DNA of 16,939 bases, taken from contig URBS01000034.1 in assembly GCA_900546085.1 (NCBI GenBank), forward strand, positions 1-16,939, written 5' to 3'. Position 1 is the first letter of the stretch; each line of letters starts with the position of its first letter. This stretch comes from an uncultured Collinsella sp. (GTDB lineage Bacteria; Actinomycetota; Coriobacteriia; Coriobacteriales; Coriobacteriaceae). The position numbers and the translations under genes are program-made. Shown here one piece after another: positions 6,956 through 12,808 of this stretch. Below the pieces are notes generated by a model. It did not search any database and had not been told where the DNA came from. It saw only the letters and a program-made list of their open reading frames with translations.

Positions 6956-8053
6956 TTAGCGCTGGGCGGCGTCTTCGAGGAGGGCGTCCCAGATGGCAAG
7001 GGCGGCGGCTGCCTCGGCTACGGGGACAGCTCGGGGGACGATGCAGGGATCGTGGCGGCCGTGGACCGAGAGCTCGGCATTTTCCATAGCGTCCATGTCC
7101 ACCGTCTGCTGCTCGCGGCCAATGGAGGGCGTCGGCTTTACGGCCATGCGCCACATGACGGGCGCGCCGGTCGAAATACCGCCCAGGATGCCGCCGGCGT
7201 TGTTGGACTCGACCTCGATCTCGCCGGTCTCGGCATCGATGCGATACGGATCATTGTTCTCGCTGCCGCGCATGGCGGCCACGGCAAAGCCCATGCCAAA
7301 CTCCACGCCCTTTACGGCGGGAATGCCAAACGCGATCTGCGCGATGCGGTTCTCGATGCCGTCGAACATGGGGTCGCCGATGCCTGCGGGAAGCCCGTAA
7401 ATGCCGCACTCCACGATGCCGCCGATGCTGTCGAGTTCGTCGCGCGCGGCTAGGATCTCCTCACGCATGCGGCCGGCTGCGGCGGCGTCAATGCAAGGAA
7501 GATCGTTCGTTAGGATCGCCTTGCGGTCGGCCTCGCGATAGACCATATCGTCCATCGGCAGGTCGGAGATGCCGCCGATCTGCGCGACGTGCGCCATCAC
7601 GTTAATGCCGCGGGCCTCGAGTGCCTGCAGCGCAATGCCGCCGGCGATACACAGGGGTGCCGTCAGGCGGCCGGAGAAATGCCCGCCACCAGCGACATCG
7701 TGCATGTTGTGATACTTCACGCGCGCCGGATAATCCGCGTGTCCGGGGCGGGGCTTGCGGCGCAGCTCGGAATAGTCCTTTGAGCGCGTGTTGGTGTTCT
7801 CGATAATCGCGGCGATGGGTGCTCCCGTGGTATGTCCATCGACCACACCGGCGATGATGTGGGCGGCGTCGGCCTCGCGGCGTTTGGTCGCGGTCTCGTC
7901 GCGACCGGGGGCACGACGGTCAAGGAAGGCCTGCAGCCGCTCCTGGTCAACAGCGATGCCCGCCGGGATGCCATCGAGGGAGCAGCCGATGGCGGGGGAG
8001 TGCGACTGGCCGAAGATGCTTAAGTGCAAGACGTTGCCAAAGGTCGAGGACAT
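6956..8053 (-). CDS. aroC: Chorismate synthase
   Basis: This is the last shikimate-pathway step: EPSP to chorismate, with reduced FMN as cofactor. The protein has 365 residues, normal for the family. Motifs seen are FGQSHSPAIG with catalytic His18, RPGHADY (102-108) with a conserved His, DVAGGGHFSGRLTAPL (119-134), GSENNDPYR, GGISTGAPV (291-299), KPTPSI and the C-terminal RHDPC (333-337). The ATG at 8053 follows GAGGAGG, which is formed by the last codons of aroA. The aroA stop is a single base away, so the two are translationally coupled. No separate flavin reductase is visible nearby. Confidence 0.97.
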   Translation of the reverse strand: MSSTFGNVLHLSIFGQSHSPAIGCSLDGIPAGIAVDQERLQAFLDRRAPGRDETATKRREADAAHIIAGVVDGHTTGAPIAAIIENTNTRSKDYSELRRKPRPGHADYPARVKYHNMHDVAGGGHFSGRLTAPLCIAGGIALQALEARGINVMAHVAQIGGISDLPMDDMVYREADRKAILTNDLPCIDAAAAGRMREEILAARDELDSIGGIVECGIYGLPAGIGDPMFDGIENRIAQIAFGIPAVKGVEFGMGFAVAAMRGSENNDPYRIDAETGEIEVESNNAGGILGGISTGAPVMWRMAVKPTPSIGREQQTVDMDAMENAELSVHGRHDPCIVPRAVPVAEAAAALAIWDALLEDAAQR

Positions 8054-8054
8054 G

Positions 8055-9374
8055 CTATTCCTCCTCGAGTGTGACCTTGCCGCCCAGCAGGCGGTAGTGG
8101 TCGAAGAAATCGGGATAGGACTTGTTGACGGCCTCGGCACCGTGGATCACGACCTCGCCGGTGGCGTGGCTCGCGGCGATAGCGGCCATCATGGCGATGC
8201 GATGGTCGTTGTGCGAATCGACCTCGCCGCCGGTGAAGGCATCGACACCCTTGATGATGAGGTCATCGCCGGCAATGCGCACCTGCGCGCCCAGCGCGGT
8301 GAGCTCGCGGGTGGTGGTGACCAGACGGTCGGATTCCTTGATGCGCAGACGGGCGCAATCGCGAATAAAGGTGCGGCCCTGTGCCAGCGAGGCCACGGCC
8401 GAGATGACGGGCACCAGGTCCGGAATGTCGTGGGCACTCATCTCAAAGCCGGCGAGCTTGTCGGACTGCACGGTGGCGGCGTTGGTGGAGCGCACGATGC
8501 GGGCGCCAAAGCGCGAAAGCGCGGCAAGCACGTTACGGTCGCCCTGTGCGGAGCTCAGTGACACGCCCTCGACGGTGATTGGGTCGGTGCCGATGGCACC
8601 GGCGCACAGCCAAAAGGCGGCGTTGGACCAGTCGCCCTCGACGGCTACGCTGCCGGGCGTGCGGTACGAGCCGCTGCTCACGCGGAAGTTCGTGACCTCG
8701 GGCTGGTCGTCCTTGGCCGGAATGCGCTCGACGTTGACCTCGACGCCAAAGGCCTTCATGGCCTGGATCGTCAGGTTGATGTAGGGACGGCTCTCAATGA
8801 GGCCGGTTACCTGCACGCAGGAGGGCTGGGCCAGCAGTGGGGCTGCCAGCAGCAGGCCGGAGATATACTGCGAGCTCACGTTGCCCGGAAGCGCAAAAGT
8901 GCCCGGGCGCATGCGTCCGCTCGTCTTGAGCGGAAAACCGCCCAGACCCTGTAGGTCGCAGCCGGCGGCGATGATCTCGTCCGAGAGCGGGGAGAGCGGG
9001 CGGGCGCCCAGGCGGCCCTGGCCTACGAAGGTGGCATCCGCACCCAGCGCGCAGGCGACAGGCAGCATAAAGCGCAGCGTGGAGCCACTTTCACCGCAGT
9101 CAAGCGTGCCGCCGGCAAGGGCCTTGAGCAGGCCAAACTCAACACTCTTCATGGTGGGGTGGACCTGGAAGCCGTCCTCGACGGTCTCGATGCGAGCACC
9201 CAGTGCCGTAAGGCAGCGCACCGTGGCCTCGATGTCGGCGCAGGTGGTGTTGCAGGTGACGTGCGTCTCGCCGTTGGCAAGCGCAGCGCAGATGATGAGG
9301 CGATGCGCCATCGACTTGGACGCGATGGCGGGAACGGTGCCCTTAAGCGGGGACGGGGTGATGCGGGCTAGCAT
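8055..9374 (-). CDS. aroA: 3-phosphoshikimate 1-carboxyvinyltransferase (EPSP synthase)
   Basis: This enzyme joins PEP to shikimate-3-phosphate to make EPSP. The length of 439 residues fits. Visible motifs are SKSMAHR with the PEP-binding Lys20, CGESGSTLRF (93-102), the VSSQYISGLL segment (166-175), GDWSNAAFWL, the central active-site Asp region DIPDLVP, RIKESDRL (344-351) and NDHRIAM (389-395). The Gly in the ESG triplet, at the position whose change to Ala gives glyphosate tolerance in other EPSP synthases, is present, but the residue two after Arg101 differs from the E. coli-type sequence, so I draw no conclusion on sensitivity. The start codon overlaps the aroB stop by 7 bases (ATGCTAG), a sign of coupled translation. 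Confidence 0.97.
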   Translation of the reverse strand: MLARITPSPLKGTVPAIASKSMAHRLIICAALANGETHVTCNTTCADIEATVRCLTALGARIETVEDGFQVHPTMKSVEFGLLKALAGGTLDCGESGSTLRFMLPVACALGADATFVGQGRLGARPLSPLSDEIIAAGCDLQGLGGFPLKTSGRMRPGTFALPGNVSSQYISGLLLAAPLLAQPSCVQVTGLIESRPYINLTIQAMKAFGVEVNVERIPAKDDQPEVTNFRVSSGSYRTPGSVAVEGDWSNAAFWLCAGAIGTDPITVEGVSLSSAQGDRNVLAALSRFGARIVRSTNAATVQSDKLAGFEMSAHDIPDLVPVISAVASLAQGRTFIRDCARLRIKESDRLVTTTRELTALGAQVRIAGDDLIIKGVDAFTGGEVDSHNDHRIAMMAAIAASHATGEVVIHGAEAVNKSYPDFFDHYRLLGGKVTLEEE

Positions 9375-10474
9375 GCGGATGCGTCTCCCTTCTGGCCGAG
9401 GCCCTCGGCAATGAGTTCGTGGAAAGTGGAAAGCGGCGTGCGGTCGATGCTGCAGCGGCCAATGCCGTGCGGAATCACTAGATCGATGGTGTCGCCCGCG
9501 CGCTTCTTGTCGTGGAGCGCCTCGGCAAAGACGGCATCGGCATCTAGGTCGCGGCGGGTCTTGAGGCCATGGCGGGCGCAGAGTTCCTCAATACGACCGG
9601 GCAGTGCGGCATCGCAAACGCCGTGTAGGGCCGCGGCGCGCGTGATGATGCCCATGCCGATCGACACACAGTTGCCGTGTCCGAGCTCAAAGTGCTCGCA
9701 GGCCTCGACGGCGTGTCCGGCGCTGTGTCCAAAGTTGAGGAGCTTGCGCTGGTTGGTTTCGCGCTCGTCGGCGACGACCACGGCGCGCTTGATGTCGATA
9801 TTGCGGGCGATGATGAGCGCTACGCGGGCCACATCGCGGTTGAGCAGCTCCAGCGTGAGCGGGGTCTTCTCCAGCTCGGCGAAGAGCTCGGGGTCGGCGA
9901 TCACGGCGTGCTTGACGACTTCGCCGCAGCCGTCGGCGAACTGCTCGGGCGTGAGGGTTGCCAGGCACCCCACGTCGGCGATGACCACGCTCGGCTGCCA
10001 AAAGGCGCCGGCCAGGTTCTTGCCGGCTGCCAGGTCGATGGCCGTCTTACCGCCGACCGACGAATCCACCATGGCGAGCAGGCTTGTGGGAATCTGCACA
10101 AACTTGCAGCCGCGCATGTAGGTGGCGGCCACAAAGCCCGCCACGTCGCCCACGACGCCGCCGCCGAGCGCCACGATCACGTCGGAGCGCGAAAGCTCGT
10201 GCTCGGCCACAAACTCCAAAATGGCGACGTAGGTCTCGGCGCGCTTGTGGGCCTCGCCGGCCTCGAAGGTGCAGATGCTCACCTCGTAGCCTGCGGATTC
10301 GAGGCTCTGCTTAACGGGCATCTGGTAGAGGGGGCCTACGTTGGTGTCCGTCACGATGACGGCGCGCGAGCCGCCGGCGGTGGCGCGTACGAGCGGACCT
10401 GCCTGCTCCAGCAAAAAGGTGCCCACGTGTACCTGGTAGGGGCGTGCGGTGTCGATATCGATGGTAATCGCCAT
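9368..10474 (-). CDS. aroB: 3-dehydroquinate synthase
   Basis: This enzyme cyclises DAHP to 3-dehydroquinate using NAD+ and a divalent metal (second shikimate step). The 368-residue protein has the NAD-binding GGGVVGDVAGF (104-114), PTSLLAMVDSSVGGKTAID (129-147) and the metal ligands Glu185 in GCGEVVKHA, His250 in NFGHSAGHA and His266 in GHGN. The ATG at 10474 has AAAGGA at about 8 bases upstream. It lies 36 bases after tyrA and overlaps aroA by 7 bases. A long open frame on the opposite strand across this gene is only a shadow caused by GC-rich codon use. Confidence 0.97.
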   Translation of the reverse strand: MAITIDIDTARPYQVHVGTFLLEQAGPLVRATAGGSRAVIVTDTNVGPLYQMPVKQSLESAGYEVSICTFEAGEAHKRAETYVAILEFVAEHELSRSDVIVALGGGVVGDVAGFVAATYMRGCKFVQIPTSLLAMVDSSVGGKTAIDLAAGKNLAGAFWQPSVVIADVGCLATLTPEQFADGCGEVVKHAVIADPELFAELEKTPLTLELLNRDVARVALIIARNIDIKRAVVVADERETNQRKLLNFGHSAGHAVEACEHFELGHGNCVSIGMGIITRAAALHGVCDAALPGRIEELCARHGLKTRRDLDADAVFAEALHDKKRAGDTIDLVIPHGIGRCSIDRTPLSTFHELIAEGLGQKGDASAC

Positions 10475-10510
10475 AAGCTTCGGTCCTTTCGACCTGGCGT
10501 GATGGGTGGT

Positions 10511-11425
10511 CTAGTGGGAGGCCTCGTCGTCGAGCGCTCGCTTGATGCGGTCGCCCTCGGCAAGGAGATTCTCCAGATAGCGCTGGTCGCGGTCCTTAAG
10601 GGCGCGGCTGTAGGCACCAAGCGATTCGATCAGATGGTCGATCTCGAAGGCGAGCGCATCGGCGTCGTCGATCATGAGCTCAGACCACATCTGCGGATTG
10701 AGGTGCGCCACGCGGGTAAGGTCGCGGTAGCTGCCGGCCGAAAAGCCGTGGTGGACCCGAGCGGTCGGGCTCTTAACGTAGGCGTTGGATACCACGTGCG
10801 CAAGCTGGCTCGTGAAGGCGATGACGCGGTCGTGCTCGGCGGCGCTGGTCACGCTGAACTTGCCAAAGCCCAGGGGACGTACCATCTCGCGCACCTGGCC
10901 CAAAAGCTCGAGCTTAAGGGCATCGTCTACCGCGGGTGGAACGAGCACCAGGGGAGCGCCCTGGAACAGGTCGGCGCGGGAATGCGCGTAGCCCGAGAAC
11001 TGGGTGCCCGCCATGGGGTGCGCGCCCACAAAGTAAAAACCGTGCTCGCGGGCAAGCTCAAAGGCGCGCTCGCACACGATACCCTTGACGCCCACCGTGT
11101 CGATCACCACGGGGCCCATGATGGCCTCGGTGTCGGTGGCGTCGGCGAGTGCCTGGGCGTGCGCCTCGAGCCACTCGATGCAGGCCTCGGGGTAGCATGC
11201 CAGGACGATGATGTCGCATTCGCCGAGCGTCTCGTCGTTGAGCTCGCCGGCAACGGTACCCATGCTGGCGGCCGTCATGACGTCGTCATCGGGGTCCCAG
11301 GCCAGCACGCGGACGCCCGCCTGCGCATAGCCGCGGGCAAAGCTGCCGCCAATGAGGCCAAGGCCGACGATGCCGGCGCACTTGGGGCCGCCCTGGTTAA
11401 CGCGCGCGTTTCTCACCGTACCCAT
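10511..11425 (-). CDS. tyrA: Prephenate dehydrogenase
   Basis: This enzyme oxidatively decarboxylates prephenate to 4-hydroxyphenylpyruvate, the branch to tyrosine. The protein has 304 residues. It has an NAD-binding N-terminus (GIVGLGLIGGSFARGY, 18-33), the catalytic GAHPMAGTQFSG (134-145, His136), FTSQLAHVVS (204-213, His210) and GSYRDLTRVA (231-240) with the substrate-binding Arg. There is no fused chorismate mutase and no C-terminal ACT domain, so this is the short form; the mutase activity must come from PheA or a gene elsewhere. The specificity (prephenate or arogenate) cannot be read from the sequence. The TAG of the upstream DAHP synthase gene is 3 bases before the ATG, and GGAG is in its last codons, so the two are coupled. 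Confidence 0.95.
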   Translation of the reverse strand: MGTVRNARVNQGGPKCAGIVGLGLIGGSFARGYAQAGVRVLAWDPDDDVMTAASMGTVAGELNDETLGECDIIVLACYPEACIEWLEAHAQALADATDTEAIMGPVVIDTVGVKGIVCERAFELAREHGFYFVGAHPMAGTQFSGYAHSRADLFQGAPLVLVPPAVDDALKLELLGQVREMVRPLGFGKFSVTSAAEHDRVIAFTSQLAHVVSNAYVKSPTARVHHGFSAGSYRDLTRVAHLNPQMWSELMIDDADALAFEIDHLIESLGAYSRALKDRDQRYLENLLAEGDRIKRALDDEASH

Positions 11426-11428
11426 GGG

Positions 11429-12451
11429 CTACTCCATGGTCTCTTGGCAGACAACCTCGCGGATGGCCCGGATGCGGCGCATGGTGTCGTCGAACTGATC
11501 GGGGGTGAGGGCCTGGGCGCCGTCGGACCATGCGCGGCTGGGCTCGTCGTGGACCTCGATCTCCAGACCGTTGGCACCGCAGGCGGTCGCGGCGAGCGCC
11601 ATGGGCTCAACGTAGCGGGTGTAGCCGGTGGCGTGGCTGGGGTCGGCGACGACGGGCAGGTGCGACAGGTGGTGCAGCACCGGCACGGCATTGAGGTCGA
11701 AGGTGTTGCGGGTGCGGGTCTCGAAGGTGCGGATGCCGCGCTCGCACAGAATGACGTTGTCGTTGCCCTCGCTCATGATGTACTCGGCGGCCATGAGCAG
11801 CTCATCGATCGTGCCGGACATGCCGCGCTTAAGCAAGATCGGAGTCTTGGTCTTGCCGACCTCTTTAAGCAGAGGGAAGTTCTGGGCGTTGCGGGCGCCG
11901 ATCTGCATGACGTCGATCTTCTTGTCCAGGAAGACCTGCACGTCGCGCGGGTCCATGATCTCGGTGACGATCGGCATGTCGAGCTCGGCAGACGCCTCGC
12001 ACAGCAGGTCCAGACCGGCGGGGCCCATGCCCTGGTAGGCGTAAGGGGAAGTGCGGGGCTTGTAGGCACCGCCGCGCAGCATCGTAGCACCGGCGGCCTT
12101 CACGCGGCGGGCGATGCGGATGAGGTTCTCGCCCTCGACGGAGCACGGGCCGGCGATGACCTGGAACTGGTCGCCGCCGATCTTGACGCCGTGGCCGCAG
12201 TCGATGACGGAGTCCTCGGGGTGGAACTTGCGGTTGGCGCGCTTGAACGGCTCGGAGACGCGCTGCACGCGCTCGACGACGTCCATGGACTCGAGCAGGA
12301 ACGGATCGATCTTGGTCGTATCGCCCACCAGGCCGATGATCGTCTCGTTCTCGCCGCGCGAGACGTCGGTTTTCAGGCCCTTTTTCTCAATCCAGCTGAC
12401 GATATGGCTGACGGCCTCGTCGCTGGCGCTCTGCTTTAAAATTGCAATCAT
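11429..12451 (-). CDS. aroF: 3-deoxy-7-phosphoheptulonate (DAHP) synthase with N-terminal regulatory domain
   Basis: This is the first committed step: PEP + erythrose-4-phosphate to DAHP. The 340 residues align by eye along the full length with the Thermotoga maritima type: an N-terminal ferredoxin-like/ACT-like domain (1-75), then the barrel with GPCSVE (101-106), RGGAYKPRTSPY (126-137), QIGARNAQNF (183-192), LKRG, DPSHATG (270-276) and EVHDEP. The metal ligands expected from that family are present: Cys103, His273, Glu299 and Asp310. The N-terminal domain binds tyrosine/phenylalanine for feedback in T. maritima, so the same is likely here. The ATG at 12451 is chosen over the in-frame ATG at 12499, which lies in the leader terminator hairpin and would add 16 residues outside the fold; GAGAGG precedes the chosen start. 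First gene of the operon. The symbol is a convention; aroG would be equally acceptable. Confidence 0.95.
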   Translation of the reverse strand: MIAILKQSASDEAVSHIVSWIEKKGLKTDVSRGENETIIGLVGDTTKIDPFLLESMDVVERVQRVSEPFKRANRKFHPEDSVIDCGHGVKIGGDQFQVIAGPCSVEGENLIRIARRVKAAGATMLRGGAYKPRTSPYAYQGMGPAGLDLLCEASAELDMPIVTEIMDPRDVQVFLDKKIDVMQIGARNAQNFPLLKEVGKTKTPILLKRGMSGTIDELLMAAEYIMSEGNDNVILCERGIRTFETRTRNTFDLNAVPVLHHLSHLPVVADPSHATGYTRYVEPMALAATACGANGLEIEVHDEPSRAWSDGAQALTPDQFDDTMRRIRAIREVVCQETME

Positions 12452-12484
12452 GGTGTGCCTCTCACCTCGATGGATAACCCTTGC

Positions 12485-12509
12485 AAAAACGGCCCGCATC
12501 GCGAGCCGT
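12485..12509 (-). terminator. Putative attenuator terminator in the aro operon leader
   Basis: Read on the minus strand, ACGGCTCGC pairs with GCGGGCCGT (9 bp, one T-G) around a GAT loop and runs straight into five T residues. This has the form of a strong intrinsic terminator. It lies 33 bases before the DAHP synthase ATG. No minus-strand gene lies upstream of it within the window, since everything to the right is on the plus strand. It therefore most plausibly stops leader transcripts of the aro operon. An upstream AACGGCCC (12572 to 12565 on the minus strand) is perfectly complementary to GGGCCGTT (12495 to 12488) in the terminator's 3' arm and could be an antiterminator. Confidence 0.65.
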
Positions 12510-12529
12510 GTACATATGGTGCATGAGAG

Positions 12530-12535
12530 TTTATA
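12530..12535 (-). promoter_or_regulatory. Possible -10 box for the aro operon
   Basis: On the minus strand a TATAAA lies 15-20 bases before the attenuator stem, which would place the start of transcription near 12524. No clear TTGACA-like -35 box is visible, so a start further upstream is possible, and the antiterminator model would require one. Confidence 0.35.
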
Positions 12536-12614
12536 CTATCTGACTCGCTTTTGCCTTCTAAAGTGGGCCGTTGAGCCGCGTCTTCCTCGGAATTGCAAAG
12601 CTTTTTCTTTTATT

Positions 12615-12644
12615 TTGATAGCCCGTGGTGCACTTGGGTATAAT
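12615..12644 (+). promoter_or_regulatory. Promoter of tRNA-Arg(CCG)
   Basis: TTGATA (12615-12620) and a perfect TATAAT (12639-12644) are separated by 18 bases. The expected transcription start, near 12651, is only a few bases before the tRNA. This is the best sigma-70-type promoter in the window and faces away from the aro operon. Confidence 0.75.
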
Positions 12645-12655
12645 GCCAAACGTTG

Positions 12656-12732
12656 GCCCTATTAGCTCAGGGGATTAGAGCGTCTGCCTCCGGAGCAGAA
12701 GGCCGTTGGTTCGAATCCAACATGGGGCACCA
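12656..12732 (+). tRNA. tRNA-Arg (anticodon CCG)
   Basis: All stems pair: acceptor GCCCTAT/ATGGGGC (one T-G), D-stem GCTC/GAGC, anticodon stem TCTGC/GCAGA with loop CTCCGGA (anticodon CCG, codon CGG) and T-stem GTTGG/CCAAC with loop TTCGAAT. CCA is encoded (12730-12732). It has its own promoter and terminator. Confidence 0.96.
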
Positions 12733-12743
12733 TCGAACGTAAG

Positions 12744-12777
12744 ACCGTCCGAACCTCGCATGGTCCGGGCGGTTTTT
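12744..12777 (+). terminator. Intrinsic terminator after tRNA-Arg(CCG)
   Basis: ACCGTCCG (12744-12751) pairs with CGGGCGGT (12766-12773; one T-G) and ends in a run of five T. It lies 11 bases after the tRNA and about 30 bases before the ATPase gene, so the ATPase needs either read-through or a promoter that I cannot identify. Confidence 0.8.
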
Positions 12778-12808
12778 CTTATACCGACGCGACGTGATGG
12801 GACGTGGT

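Noticed and set aside
9677..12439. A 920-codon open frame on the plus strand across aroB, tyrA and the DAHP synthase gene
   Set aside because: It is antisense to three clear enzymes, has a low-complexity Gly/Ala/Val/His/Asp composition typical of mirror frames of GC-rich genes, and shows no motif.
12452..12499. Extension of the DAHP synthase start to the ATG at 12499
   Set aside because: That ATG lies in the leader terminator hairpin, and the extra residues precede the normal N-terminus of the family; the ATG at 12451 has its own ribosome site.
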